Positions 1-11,625 of a stretch of DNA of 64,000 nucleotides are shown here, piece by piece. The position numbers were made by a program, and so were the translations under genes. The notes below the pieces were generated by a model. It searched no databases. It saw only the letters and a program-made list of their open reading frames with translations, and had not been told where the DNA came from. Position 1 is the first letter of the stretch, and each line of letters opens with the position of its first letter. The stretch lies in the NCBI GenBank assembly GCA_036346255.1, contig CM070628.1, positions 18,739,840-18,803,839 of the forward strand, in the 5' to 3' direction. Source of the DNA: Ampelocalamus luodianensis (taxonomy: Eukaryota > Streptophyta > Magnoliopsida > Poales > Poaceae).

Positions 1-2159
1 TTCCTCCCATGCATGTCGTTTCTGCTGTTGTACCTAAAAACACATCAAAGCAAGAGTAAGCCCAAAGACTCAAAGAAGAATCAACAAGGCTAAAGCTAAA
101 CTCACACCATAGCATCAATATACCACAATAAACACTACACTAAACATAGCCTTCATGCTTATGTAATGCGACCAATGCGATGCATCTTTTAACTTTATCT
201 CTTTCGCATTTTACCGTGTAATGCGGGTATACATCCGTCGATGTGTACCTTGCTCGTGCCCTCGCACAGGGACCAAGAGCCTATACACCACATGTATAGG
301 GACCTTTGCCCATCATCTTAATGATGGAGACCTCTTTACTCATTGCCCACATTCCACGAATGTGGGACCTCAAGCCCATCATCTACATGACGGGACCTCA
401 AATAAGCATAGTCACCACGTGACCAAGCCTCCAATATGATAGCACGATGCACATGAACAAAACTTTAACCATCATACATGTGTAATCACAACTACGTCAT
501 ACATGAATAAACTTATTCATACTTCTTGCATTCCTCATCATTGATATTCATACCATTCTAGCATCCATGATTAGCATATATAATCATAATACTAGCAAAC
601 ATGAACATTCCCTCATGAATAACAATTAATCATATCTCAAGTATTCACCATCCTTACTCACACATATCACACTATCAACCATGCATGGTTATTACGCATC
701 AAAGTACTAGCACCCACTATCAAACATTCATAATTATTCACTCAATCAAAGTACTTGCATTCACCAAGATAAGTTGGAACTCATCACACTAACATCCATG
801 CATGGCTATTGTGAGCCAAACACAAACAGTCACAGCATACAAGCATAATTATACGATAACCCGAATACTTGCCTCAACCGTGCGAGAACGGTGGACGCGA
901 AGAGGGTGCTGCCCCTGGAATCACGCTCCCACCTGAACATAAAGATAACCCCAATCTAAGACCAACATACTGGACCAAAAACATAAATAACAACACAATT
1001 GAACTCGCTAAACTCCCAAACGTTTCCAATCTTCCAATTTCTAGCGATCGATTTGGTGTTCACTACGGACAGTCAACTTCTAAAATACCTAACTTTCTGT
1101 TCAGGAGTACAAATGAAGTGTTCTTGGACTTCATTGAAAGGTTATCAAATTACCCAACTAAACCTAGTTGGTGAGTCCTCCTGATTCGGCCATCTAGTAC
1201 CCTATCAAGCCAAATAACAGATCATCGAGACTCACATTGGGTTCTCTGGACAGCACACTAATACCACCATAACTTTTGCTACGAATGTCCAAATCTTGCG
1301 TTCTTTATCTGTATGAAAAGGTATGGAAATTACCTACATTTTTAGTTATACTGAGATCCTCTGATTTTGTCTTTAACTAATAGATTAATTCAGTTTTCTA
1401 CAGACTGTCAGGATGTTGACAGATTAACCAGACAGCGGCACTAAACAATTCATAACTTTCTAACCGTTAATCGGATTTGGGCGTTCTTGGTTGCCATTGA
1501 AAGCTAAGAACAAGACCTACATAAATCTAGGAGATCAAAACTCCTAATTCGGCCTTTAAACACACAAAACTTACCGCGCAAGAATATGGACATAACGCTA
1601 CTTGACGAAAATCAATCTACCAAACGAAATCGATTGCAGCTAAAACACCTCAACTAGTGAAGAACACGCGATGTTACCCTTGTAGAATCGCAGCAAGACG
1701 AAGAACTAGCTCTGCGAAGATGAGCTCCTCCCCTCGCCTCTCTCCTTCCTCATTTGGCCGGCAGCGGGGAGCACCAAAGGCCGGTAGCGGAGAGCACCAA
1801 GGGGAAGCTCCCGGATGATGGAGGCGCAGCACCAAAGGGGGGAAAGGAGGGGTGGTTCCCTGCTGGAGGGGGCGCAAGTTGGAGGGGGGAAAAGGGGAGA
1901 GGAAGGGGCGGCCACAAAGGGGGAGGAGGTGGGAGGAGTGGGGGAAGTGGGGGGTGCTAGGGTTAGATCCCCTCCCCCCTTGGCCGGCCAACTAATGGGC
2001 AAGGCCCAGGCCCAAGTTGCCAGGTAAAAAACAGAAAACCCCCTCTTTCTCCTGTTCAATCGCTTTGCTAAAAAAACATTGTCCCGATTTAATTATTCCC
2101 TCCCGATTTATTTAATCTCTCCCGACTAATTCCTTCCGAATAAATTTTAGAGTATTACA
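1..2159 (-). mobile_element. L1: gypsy-type LTR, cut by the window start
   Basis: On the minus strand this LTR starts at 2159 with the intact terminus TGTAATACTC and runs leftward off the window. It abuts the middle of an integrase reading frame, just after the conserved HPQT region, and no polypurine tract lies beside it. That makes it an insertion into element E0 rather than E0's own 3' LTR. Its body resembles L3 and E4: a G/C-rich block (about 1700-2000), repeated motifs around an ATAACTTT core, and a hairpin array at 226-394. The left end and target-site duplication are outside the window, so it could be a solo LTR or part of a full element. ORFs inside it (for example 1674-2059) are low-complexity and are not called as genes. 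Confidence 0.8.
226..394. repeat. Hairpin array in LTR L1
   Basis: Six short inverted repeats lie in about 170 bp: 226-249 (8 of 9 pairs), 256-267, 280-300 (CCTATACA/TGTATAGG, loop CCACA), 310-327, 346-366 (CCCACATT/AATGTGGG, loop CCACG) and 375-394. They are joined by linkers like GGGACCT. The stems differ from one another but stay paired. The same array type occurs in L3 and E4. Confidence 0.7.
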
Positions 2160-2571
2160 ACTAGTTTGAGGATGATACGCAGTACTGAAAGAGAGTTCAG
2201 TCCCATAGCTTGATGAAGGCAATTCCAAAAATGGGAAGTGAACTGAGGCCCTCGATCAGAAACAATGATCTTCGGAACACCGTGAAGACAAATAATCTTA
2301 GCAACATAGAGCTCTGCTAATTGCTTGCCACTGAAGATGGTTTTGACCGGAATAAAATGAGCCACCTTCATTAAACGATCAATGATTACCCAAATGGCAT
2401 CGGATCGATTCGAGTCTTTGGAAGACCGGTAACAAAATCCATGCCGATCTCTTCCCATTTCCATTGTGGAATAGGCAAAGGTTGAAGGGTACCAGCTGGC
2501 TTCAGGTGCTCGACTTTAACCCTTTGGTAAATATCACCCTCAGCAACATACTGAGCAATTTGCCTTTTCAT
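2160..2571 (-). pseudogene. E0 integrase fragment (zinc-binding end and catalytic core)
   Basis: This is the integrase part of the E0 polyprotein on the minus strand. Visible are the family signatures WKWEEIGMDFVTGLP, then the first catalytic Asp in VIIDRL, and the second in IIVSDRGPQF. It ends abruptly at 2160 where LTR L1 is inserted, so the catalytic Glu and the C-terminal domain are lost from the window. In the HHCC zinc-binding motif, the two cysteine positions of the usual family pattern read Gly and Tyr (YVAEGDIYQRVK). Two reading frames are needed, so there are frameshifts near 2400-2460 and 2200. Normal role: joining element cDNA to chromosomal DNA. This copy cannot be functional. 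Confidence 0.85.
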
Positions 2572-3417
2572 TTAGCTCCACCAAAATGTCTTCTTCAAAT
2601 CCTGGTACATCTTGGTACTCCCAGGATGTAAAGAAAACTTGGAGTTATGAACCTCTTTAAGAATTAGTCCTCTTAGTTGAGGATCTGCAAGTACCACCAA
2701 ACGATTGCAATATCGAATGACACCTCGGGCATCTTGAGAAAGTTCGTTGGCTTTACCTGCCTTCAAATTTTCCTTGATCTCAACTACCTCGGCATCAGTT
2801 TTCTGAGCCTCTAGAATCTGAATTTCAAGTGTGGACTCCACTTCTAAGGCAGCGAGAAATCCTTCTCCCACCATTTCGAGTCTTAAGCATTGAAAATCAG
2901 CACACAAGCTCTTAGCCATAGGCACAATAGACATGCAGTTGCACTGTGACTTTCTGCTTAAAGCATCAGCCACAACATTGGCTTTGCCTGGATGATAATG
3001 AACACCCATATCATAGTCCTTGATCAATTCAAGCCATCTTCTCTGTCTCATATTCAAATCAGCTTGAGTGAATATGTACTTGTGCTTTATGATCGTGATA
3101 GATCTCGCAACGACATCGAGAAGATAATGTCGCCAAATCTTCAATGCATGGACTACGACAGCCAATTCCAAATCATGAGTAGGATAATTGACTTCATGAG
3201 GTCGCAACTACCTGGATGCATATGCCACAACTCGGCCTTCTTGCATGAGCGCACAATCAAGTCCATGGCGAGATGCATCGCAATAAATATCGAAGCTCTT
3301 ATGAATATCTGGAAGGGTAAGAACTGGAACTTCGGTCAGGAGTTCACTCAAAAGCCAAAAACTCTCCTCACACTTAGCTGACCATTCAAATTTCTTCTCC
3401 TTCTTTAAAAGTTGAGT
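2572..3417 (-). pseudogene. E0 RNase H domain and integrase HH finger
   Basis: Minus strand. The upstream part (about 3200-3417) holds the RNase H start with the DASRHGLDCALMQEG signature and then a stop. The open stretch 3207-2572 continues with LRPHEVNYPTHDLELAVVVHALKIWRHYL, MRQRRWLELIKDYD and the HYHPGKANVVADALSRK motif typical of Ty3/gypsy RNase H. It ends with the two histidines of the integrase zinc finger (HNSKFSLHPGSTKMYQDLKK) and a stop. In a live element this domain degrades RNA in RNA/DNA hybrids during reverse transcription. Stops and a frame change against the RT segment mark it as a relic. Confidence 0.8.
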
Positions 3418-4300
3418 TTAAGGTCTTGCAATTTTGGAGAAATTTTTAATGAACCTACGGTAATAACCCGCAAGTCCAAGGAAACTTCGGATATCAGGAA
3501 CATACTTGGGCTGTTTCCAGTCTAGTACATCTTGTACCTTGCTTGGATCAACAGCGACACCTCCTTCAGATAACACATGTCCCAAAAATGCAACTTGCTT
3601 GAGCCAGAAGGCACACTTGCTAAACTTAGCATACAGCCGATGCTTGCGAAGTGTTTCCAACACAAGTCTCAAATGTTGTTCATGGTCTTTGTCAGACTTG
3701 GAATAAATAAGAATGTCATCAATGAACACGATAACAAACTTATCCAAGAAATCCATGAATACTGAATTCATAAGATTCATGAAATAAGCTGGAGCATTGG
3801 TTAGGCCAAAGGACATGACAGTATACTCGTACAACCCATAACGAGTAGAAACGGCTGTTTTTGGGATGTCCTCAGCTCTAACCTTGATTTGATGATAGCC
3901 CGATCGCAAATCAATTTTTGAAAAGACTCGGACTCTAACTAACTGATCGAAAAGATCATCAATTCGAGGCAAGGGATACTTGTTTTTGATGGTGACTTCA
4001 TTTAACGGACGGTAGTCCACACACATCCACAAAGTATTGTCTTTCTTCTTGACAAAGATGGTCGGGCATCCCCAAGGTGAGGAACTCGGTCGAATAAATC
4101 CTTTGTCAAGCAATTCTCCAAGCTGTTTCTTTAATTCAACCAGCTCATTGAGAGGCATTCAATAAGGGCTTCTAGATATGGGAGCAGTTCCAGGAACTAG
4201 TTCAATTACGAACTCCACTTCCCGATCTGGTGGCACTCTGGGAAGGTCTTCAGGAAATACATCAACATACTCACAAACAATTGGTACTGACTACAATGAA
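3418..4300 (-). pseudogene. E0 Ty3/gypsy reverse transcriptase
   Basis: The open frame 4158-3418 (246 aa) holds the RT palm and fingers: GFIRPSSSPWG, VDYRPLNEVTIKNKYPLPRID, FSKIDLRSGYHQI, YTVMSFGLTNAPA, and the catalytic FIDDILIYS (two Asp present), then LGHVLSEGGVAVD and RSFLGLAGYYRRFI. The frame extends upstream to about 4290 through VFPEDLPRVPPDREVEFVIEL. It is broken there by a TGA exactly where the family has Arg before MPLNEL, fitting a CGA to TGA transition. The end at 3418 is a premature stop before RNase H. Assigning it to E0 rather than to an L1/L2 element is an inference from order and from the intact L1 terminus. Confidence 0.88.
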
Positions 4301-4379
4301 GGAGTGGCATCAACTTGGTGAGCACAAAGATGAGAATCCACTGTCCTGGATTGAAAAACGACTGAAGTGCCGTTCTCAT

Positions 4380-4511
4380 TAGTTAAAGAAATGGATCATT
4401 GGGCACAATTAATTTGCCCAAGGTTCTTGGACAACCAATCCATTCCTAAAACAACATCCAACCCTTTAGAATCTATCACAATCAAATCTGCCCAAAAGTC
4501 TACCCCTTTAG
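4380..4511 (-). pseudogene. E0 aspartic protease, C-terminal part only
   Basis: Minus-strand frame with ADLIVIDSKGLDVVLGMDWL, the conserved end of gypsy retropepsins, followed by SKNLGQINCAQ. The N-terminal half, including the catalytic DSGA loop, is missing: at about 4511 the frame runs directly into LTR sequence (L2). A deletion has joined the LTR to the protease. A short shared string CCTTTAGAA occurs near the join and at 4462, which may or may not be relevant. Confidence 0.75.
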
Positions 4512-4770
4512 AAGGGGGAGGGGGAGAAATTTCGGCCAAGGGGGGAAAGAAAAAGGGGTGGTGGGGGCTAGGGTTTGAGAGGGGGTAAAGGGGCGGCTTG
4601 GGCTGGGCCTTAGGGCGCCTCCCCTCCTCCTTAGCCCACACAAGGCTGGCCAAGGTTTCCTTGGCCTGGGTCTGAGGCCCAAGTCCTCAATTCTCCCAAA
4701 AACCCTGACTTTAAATTAATTTTGCTCTCCCGAACAAGATTCTCGCTAAATTGAAATTTGGGGTATTACA
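4512..4770 (-). mobile_element. L2: 5' fragment of a gypsy LTR
   Basis: On the minus strand this begins at 4770 with a clean LTR terminus TGTAATACCCC and about 260 bp of LTR sequence related to L1, L3 and E4. It then stops inside E0 protease coding sequence. The far end, any internal region and about 100 codons of E0 between zinc knuckles and protease are gone. I read it as an LTR insertion followed by a deletion that removed its 3' part with adjacent E0 sequence. It differs clearly from L1, so the two are probably not the LTR pair of one element. Confidence 0.65.
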
Positions 4771-4821
4771 AAGATAGTGTTGAACGAACAACATCTGGGA
4801 AAGGTTGAACAGGAGGCATCC
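4771..4821 (-). pseudogene. E0 gag/protease linker, piece beyond the E1 insertion
   Basis: This 51-bp piece on the minus strand continues the E0 frame that is interrupted at 20023 by E1. After counting the 5-bp duplication once, the codons join in frame: a basic stretch after the last zinc knuckle is followed by a Pro-rich linker (PPVQPFPDVV). This shows that 4771-4821 and 20023-20664 were contiguous before the 15.2-kb insertion. The right side of the piece abuts LTR fragment L2. Confidence 0.7.
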
Positions 4822-7800
4822 TGTGGGGACCCCGGTAATTATCTCCATAAGACCGAGATTAGACAAGGTCTTAGGGACATAATTACGGGTCTCTGGTAAA
4901 TGAATGCCAATTTAACTCTATCCAAGTGAGAGGCTTAGCCGAATACTAGAGCCTCAACGATCATGCGCGCTGCTCCTTTGCGAGCGCTACATGATTGTCG
5001 ATTCTCTTTCGATTCAAAGCACTACACTTAGTGAGTTAAATGGGGATCATTAACAATGAGTATGACATATATTGGCCCCCAAGATCAACGACCAATATAC
5101 TCATACCCTCATCCAACGTTGGTTACATCCATACAACGCATACAACAAGAGATAAAAAGACATACTGCATAATAGTCAAAGTCTACACTTATTACATACT
5201 ACCGACCGCCAAATTCAAAGTAGAGTATCAAGTAGCAATGAAGCAAGTAAAATAAGCAAAGACCAGTAGTGGTATGCCCATCACCCATCGGCAACCGATC
5301 AAGGTTAAATAATAGCACACTACTCGTTAGTGTCACCCAAGTCAACACTAACGAGATCGTCATACTCATAATCTTCCTCACCTGAAAAGGCCAGCAAACA
5401 TCTGGTTGAGTACAAGTGTACTCGCAAGTCTTACACAAATAAAAATAGTTTAGTTTTGCGAAAGAGACGCAACAATTAACATCCTACACATACTAGTTTT
5501 TCATGTGCCCATTTAAAATCAGCTTTGAGGTAGAAGTAAAGCATATAGTAAAGCATTTCAGTAATAAACAATTGAATCATGCAAAGACCAAAGTGGTAGC
5601 CCACTTTGATGTACTAAACACATGAACATCCCGTTCATGACGAATACCAAGTTCACTCACAATTTTAATTAAAAAGACTAACAATAGTAACTCCCGAACT
5701 CAAGCGGTTGTCCATAACCGTGGACACGGCTATTCGAATAGATTAATACCCCGTAGGGGTGTACTACTTTACCCACACGACTTGATTAGCCTGTTAGCCT
5801 CCAGATGCCTCCGAATATAGCACACTTCCTATGGTATGCCGGCCAGGTAAATCAAGATATGGTCATTTTTAGCAAGACGATTCCATTGGCTAAGTCCCTC
5901 AACCGAGGGCTCGTAGGAACATAAGACGTTACGGCCTCCATGCCCTATCGGCCCCAAAAGGAACATAGGATTTCACGGTCCTATGCCCTTACAATTTCAC
6001 CACCGTGGGACTCAACACAAGAAAACCTCCCCTACTTAACCATACGGCACCAGATACGGCATGTGGCAAAGACGAGTGTACTTGAATTAACGACGCACTA
6101 AAGTTCGGTCCTCAATTGTCCGCACAAGTCCTTCCACTTACCCAATACTCGTGCACAAAGCACCATCACTAACCAACACTTGTCCAGACCAAGAGCTCAT
6201 TTAAAAATGACAAAATTTAACTCATAAAACAACTACAAAGATCTGAAGCATAAATCATAAAAATGAGAGTTGTGTTTATCCCAAAACCGCCGGGTTATTC
6301 CCGACGATCGAACTACCGTGTCTAGACTTGCATGGCTAAGCAATTCTATAACCCATAATTCACACATCCTATCTTAAGCATATAAGAGTTGGCATAATTT
6401 AAGGTTAACCTCAAGCATAGGACATAACTAAACTACACATCACAAAAATATTGACATAATCAAAATAGCATGCAAGCAATTATCATTGCACTAATTTCAC
6501 CAAAACTGTGATCAAATATGATGCAAAAGAAAGTTCAAATGATGCTTGCCTTGCTGGTACAGTAGCTGCTCGCTCTCAGTAGCGTAAGTGTCGATATCAA
6601 TATGCTCGGGATCTATATAATTATAACATCAAATAAATACCGAGAAAACAACTCAAAAACCAAAATGCTCAAAAATGCATGATTTTTCTACAGTAGTTAG
6701 GTTATGATTTTAGATGGATTTAGGTAAAAGCAATATTCCATTTGGAGTTATGAATTGGAAGTTATGCTATTTTGAATTTCAGGTTTCATTCACGCTAAAT
6801 TATGTAATTTAATTATTTGGCCAAAATTTGTAGAACAGTGGTGGGGTAAAGGATTACATAGGTAAATAGGTAATATTAATACAAGTTTAGAATAGTTGAG
6901 TTTGTCCCATTTGGAGTTCTTATGATTTAGTTATTGATTCTCAAAGTTATCAGCCTTTTATAGTATAAAGAAAATGGAGTTAAAGATCATTTTCTCCCAA
7001 AAATAGTTTCTGTGACAGAGGTAATGTGGAGACCATTTTTAGAATTAAGTTCACTGAAAATGAAAATTATCAAAAGTGGTCTCACTGTTTTTGGAGTTTC
7101 CAATAATTACTTATGCATTTTTGAAGTTATCAATCCTTTTCCTATTGCAACAATAATGGTTTTAATGGATCAATCTCCAAATAAAGCTCTCTGCTACAGA
7201 GACAGGTTTGAAACTAATTTTAATACAAAGTTTACTAAAAGTGAAAATTTCGAGATGTGGTTTCATGTGATTTGGAGTTCATATGAAATAGTTATGCATT
7301 TTAGAAGTTAATACCAATTTTCAGTGTACCAGTTATTAGATTTCGAATTTCATAAAGTATTTATTACTTTTTCTACCGGCACGCGCTAGCCGCAACATCG
7401 ACGACGCGGGACTGGGTCAAGATTTTTGACCCAACAAGATTGACTCGGCCTCTGGCCGCGCTTATGTCGAAAGCGTAATTTAGATAATACGCCTTCTACT
7501 CACGAACGCAAACTTATTCGAGGCATACCAAGAATACGCTTTTCCTTAAACAAACATACTTTACAATCCACGCTTCCACTTATGGCCATATGGCCCACAT
7601 GTCATTCACTCCACTCTACGGTATAACCTCGCAGCTTTCGTACCGGACCCACGTAAGCGCATCGCTTAACTCGTTAAGACATCATTTAACGCTAATGATT
7701 GGAGTTAAACGTCAAATGACTTGCTACGTTGTTGGTCACGCGACGACGACGGCAAAACAAAGGCCCGCCGCCGCTGTTCCCGGCAGCTTGCCGGCGATTC

Positions 7801-9434
7801 CGCCATGGCGCGCCATCCAAAGGCGTACATGTGTAAAATAGCAATGCGCTCCTAACGGAGGTAGTCTCGACGATCGTGCGGCCAGACCCGCGCTAGCCGA
7901 GTCGAGCGGCGCGCTAGATACGGCAAAAATGCATGCAGCTAAACCGAGCTTCAAGACATCCTAGCGATTGCTTATGCTACCTAAGGATTTAGGAGGTCAC
8001 TTGAGCCGTGAGAAGCTTGGGAAGTCGGGTCGATCGAGTAGTGACTGTGCGGAGAAGACAGTGTGCAAAAGGGGCTTCACGTGGATAGAGACTGGAAGCC
8101 AAACTAAAACAAATGAATGCTCGGGATAGCTCAAGATCCCATAAGGATGTCAGAAAGTAAGGAATCGACATAAGCCTTACCAAACAAGGTGGGAGGTGAA
8201 GGGTTTGTTCTTCGATCATAAGCCCAATTTCTTCAAATCCACGGCATCTTTATCGTGCATTGTCGAAATAAGTTTAGGGTTATCATAACCATGCTATAAG
8301 GCACGATATGACGCGATAGAATGTTCAAGTACCTCACCGAGACAAGGATGGCACGAAGGTGTCCCCGGCGCGCTCGAAATGGCCGAGAGCTCGAAGATGC
8401 ACCCGAAGCTACAAGGCAAGATAGGAGCTGATCTTAGTAAAAATGGAGATGGCAATGAACAGGAAGGAGGAAGGAACCATGCGGTTGGAGCTTACTCGAG
8501 AAACGAGCTCCAGCTAGCTTCCTCCTCTCACAACCGAGGAGAAGTGAGGAGAACGAAGGGCTTCGAGGGTGATAAAGCCGAGAGACGTTGGGGTGGGTGC
8601 GGTGTGCAGAGGGGGAGCTCGGGGATAGGCCAACGGCGCGGTGAGGTGATGGCGGCTCAGGGCGTAGCGACCGCGTGGCGAGGGAGCTTTGCGCGAGCGT
8701 TAGCCTGAGGAAGAAGAAAGGCCTGACAGGCGGGCCCGCGATGACAACGACTCAGGACGTGGAGGCGATTCACCGCTACGTGGCTGATTGGAGTCCGATA
8801 GATCAGGATCGGGCGGATGAGATTGACGGGCGTTGGACAGTCAAACGATGGAAGATTCGCCACCGATCCATGATCCAAGGGTTGCATGTCTCGGTGCATT
8901 TAGGTGGTTGGGTTGAGTCCGCTGTTTAGTCGGACTCGAGTCCGAGGAATAGTACTAGGTCGGGGTTTAGAGTTGATCAAGTTAAAGAATCAGATTTCTA
9001 CTTTGACCAGTGCTTAAAAATAGAAATAAAAATCCTAAAATCATGAAATAAATTGTGGGGGGTTCCTGGGGAGATATAGTTCCCATAAAAATTATGAAAC
9101 CTTACTGTTCATAACAAAATTTGTGACATTTAAATTCAAACATGTTGTATGTCTATGAATGTTGTTTGAATTTTAATTAGGTTCAAACTAGTCCCAAAAA
9201 TTTTGGAAAAATTATATTTATTCATGAGAATTAATGTAGTATTTAAATAAATTGATTCCAGATGATGATCACAACTTTTTTTATCACTAATTCGAATTGA
9301 AAAGTGAATTTTGAGGTGTATGTTCACCCCAAATTAGATTTTCCAAGCACAACATATTATGGAAATGTTCTGAAATCAATAATGCATGCCAATGAAATAC
9401 ATATTAATCCATTTTAATTGTTGGGGCTGTGACA
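4822..9434 (-). repeat. E1 3' LTR (4613 bp)
   Basis: On the minus strand it reads TGTCACAGCCCC at 9434 to GGGGTCCCCACA at 4822, with canonical TG/CA ends. It aligns along its length with 15363-20022. It contains the palindrome module (5710-5782), several copies of a GGAGTT/AGTTATG motif at 6720-7320, and a G/C-rich block (7370-8900). ORFs in that block (for example 8379-8929) are not supported as genes. Confidence 0.92.
5710..5782 (-). other. Conserved palindrome module, E1 3' LTR copy
   Basis: Contains GTCC...GGAC, the 12-bp palindrome CTATTCGAATAG and the inverted repeat CCCCGTAGGGG, ending in TTTACCCACACGA. It lies about 890-960 bp before the LTR 3' end in sense orientation. Confidence 0.75.
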
Positions 9435-9450
9435 AACCTCACCCCTTACA
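9435..9450 (-). promoter_or_regulatory. E1 polypurine tract
   Basis: On the minus strand the purine-rich run AAGGGGTGAGGTT lies directly next to the 3' LTR terminus TGTCACAGCC. This is the expected primer site for plus-strand DNA synthesis and fixes the internal/LTR boundary at 9434/9435. Confidence 0.85.
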
Positions 9451-9656
9451 AAAGATCTCGACCCGAGATCTGGGTGGAGAAGAATTAGAAAGTTTTCATT
9501 AGAAGTTATAATTTATGTTGTCTTGATTTCCTTCAAAGATAGTGTTGACATGTTATAATTATGCTATAAGAATAATTTTGTTTACATTGCTATGTTTTAC
9601 CTTTCCTTTCTTGATACGAAGGCACTTCATGTAGAGAAGAGGTCTGGATATGCTGC

Positions 9657-10061
9657 TCACATCCGGTCTTCACGTTCCCAAGTTGCTTCATCTTCCGTGT
9701 GGTTGCTCCATTGGACCTTGACGAACTTGATGTCACGATTCCTCGTCTTGGGCTTGGTTTCTTCGAGGATACGAATCGGGCTCTCTCGATAAGATAGATC
9801 GGGTTGCAAGTCGAGTTTGTCCAACTCGGTTGCTTCCGTTGGGACTCGAAGACATTTCTTGAGTTGGGAGACATGGAAGACGTTATGTACGTCTGAAAGT
9901 GATGGTGGCAACTCCAACCGGTAGGCCACCGATCCCAACTTAGCTAGAATACGGAAAGGTCCAATATAGCGAGGTGCTAATTTACCTTTGATTTGGAACC
10001 GACGAACTCCTTTCATAGGAGAGACTTTAAGATAAACATGATCGTCCACTTCGAAACTCAA
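9657..10061 (-). pseudogene. E1 integrase C-terminal domain and chromodomain
   Basis: A 134-aa open stretch. Residues about 1-75 match the gypsy integrase C-terminal domain (DDHVYLKVSPMKGVRRF, GKLAPRYIGPFRIL, PSLSDVHNVFHVSQLKKC). Residues about 95-134 are a chromodomain: PIRILEETKPKTRNRDI, then FVKVQWSNHTEDEATWE. Chromodomains on chromovirus integrases are known to steer insertion to particular chromatin. The aromatic/acidic core (VQW, EATWE) is intact. Upstream integrase is in other frames, so this part is open but detached. The frame runs a little past the chromodomain and is broken there, near 9650. Confidence 0.88.
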
Positions 10062-10099
10062 CTCGCGACGGCGACGGTCGGCATATGACTTCGATGTGA

Positions 10100-10664
10100 T
10101 TGAGCCGTCCTAAGTCGCTTCACGAATGACACGAACTTGTTCTTCAAAGATCTTCCACCAAGGTTGGGCCATAGAATGGCCTCTCCCGCTTCGGACGGTT
10201 CAAAGGTGTTCTACAAGCTCTCCCATACAATGCTTCAATGGTGACATCCGAATACCGGATTGGAAGTCGTTGTTGTATGAGAACTCGCAAACGGTAAACA
10301 TTTTTCCCAACTATCGCAGTGGGATAACACGCAAGCCCAAGAAGGTCTTCCAAAACTTGGTTTACCCTCTCGCTTGTCCATCCGCTTATGGGTGATAAGC
10401 GGAGCTAAAGGATAGGTTTGTCCCCATTGCTTGATGCAAGCAGTTCCAGAAATGAGAGGTGAATTGGGGACCTCTGTCTGAAACAATCACCTTTGGTACA
10501 CCATGGAGACAAACAATTTTGGAAATATAAAGTTCTGCTAGTTTGGCCCCGGTGTAAGTGGTCTTGACAGGAATAAAATGGGCAACCTTGGTTAAACGAT
10601 CCACAATCACCCATATAGAATCAAATCCAATTTTAGTTCTAGGAAGGCCGGTGATGAAGTCCAT
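10100..10664 (-). pseudogene. E1 integrase catalytic core, frameshifted
   Basis: Stretch 10664-10386 holds MDFITGLPRTK, VIVDRLTKVAHFIPVKT (first Asp) and VIVSDRGPQFTSHFWNC (second Asp), ending in SSAYHP and a stop where the family continues toward the catalytic Glu. The rest is readable only by changing frame: about 10486-10235 includes pieces like VIPLRQLGKMFTVCEFSYNN, then 10353-10144 with EALYGRACRTP and RPFYGPTLVEDL. The Glu region near 10370-10390 is damaged. The core would cut and join element ends in a live copy. This one is dead as read, unless the indels are assembly errors. Confidence 0.85.
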
Positions 10665-10789
10665 GCCAACTTCTTCCCATTTCCACTAGGGAATGGGCAG
10701 GGGATCTAGAGTACCAGCTGGCTTCAAATGCTCAGCCTTAACTCTTTGACATAGATCACACTCGGCCACATGCTGTGCAACGTGCTGCT

Positions 10790-11625
10790 TCATTCCGCTC
10801 CACCACGCTTTTTCAAATCTTGATACATTTTCGTACTTCCAGGGTGGATAGAGAATTTTGAGTTATGAGCCTCCTTGAGAATCAATTCTCTCAAGTGGCG
10901 ATCAGATGGTACCACCATACGGTTTCCAAACCATAGAGTACCCTGTGCATCTTGCTTAAAACATTTAGCCTTGCCTTGTTTCATTAGTTCTAAAATTTGA
11001 GCCACTTCTGAATCAGTTTTTTGGGCTTCCTTAATCTGGTCCTCAAGTGTGCAAGTCACACTGAGGGCGGCAAGTGATCCTTCTTCAATTATCTCCAGGT
11101 GTAGGCCTTGCAATGCAAAGACATAAGCTCGCAGAAAAGGAGTTACGACAAACAGCTTGCATTGAGATTTCTGCTCAATGCGCGGCCACGACATTAGCCT
11201 TCCTCGGATGATAATGGAGTCCCATATCATAATCTTTAATCAACTCAAGCCACCTTCTTTGTCTCAAGTTCAGTCGGCTTGGGTGAAAATATATTTAAGG
11301 CTCTTATGGTTTGTAGATCTCGCAACGACATCGATGAGGTAATGTCGCCAAATCTTCAAGGCATGAACTACAATCACAGCTCTAGGTCGTGTGTGGGATA
11401 ATTGGCCTCATGGGGCCTCAATTGCCTCGATGCATAGGCCACTACTTGGCCCTCCCGCATGAGCACACAACCGAGCCCGTGGCGAGATGCATCACAAGAG
11501 ATATCAAAGCTTTGTGAATGTCCGCGAACAAGCACGGAAGCTTCGCAGCATTCTTTCGTGGTTTGGAAGCTTTGCTCGCATTCTCATTGCCGACTCAAAT
11601 TTTTTTTCTTTCTTTAGAAGTTGGG
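10790..11625 (-). pseudogene. E1 RNase H and integrase HH finger, degraded
   Basis: Remnants across three frames: VVHALKIWRHYL and FTQAD-like pieces near 11270-11350, a broken HYHP..ANVVADALSRK equivalent near 11180-11220, and an open stretch 11230-10790. The last is a linker plus LKEAHNSKFSIHPGSTKMYQDLKK, the two His of the integrase zinc finger. Several single-base shifts and stops separate the pieces from the RT upstream and the integrase downstream. Identity rests on order and on these motifs, which match the E0 copy closely. Confidence 0.78.

Noticed and set aside
226..394. Microsatellite or tRNA-like interpretation of the L1 hairpin array
   Set aside because: The stems differ from each other, and no cloverleaf or tRNA promoter boxes are present.
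1..4770. Single element with L1 as 3' LTR and L2 as 5' LTR around the pol at 2160-4511
   Set aside because: L1 joins pol inside integrase with no polypurine tract, L1 and L2 sequences differ clearly, and the E0 gag frame leads naturally into this protease/RT. Kept only as an alternative.
8379..8929. ORFs in the E1 LTR G/C-rich block (for example 109 aa plus), with a counterpart at 18923-19535
   Set aside because: Frames shift between the two LTR copies, and there is no domain or start context.
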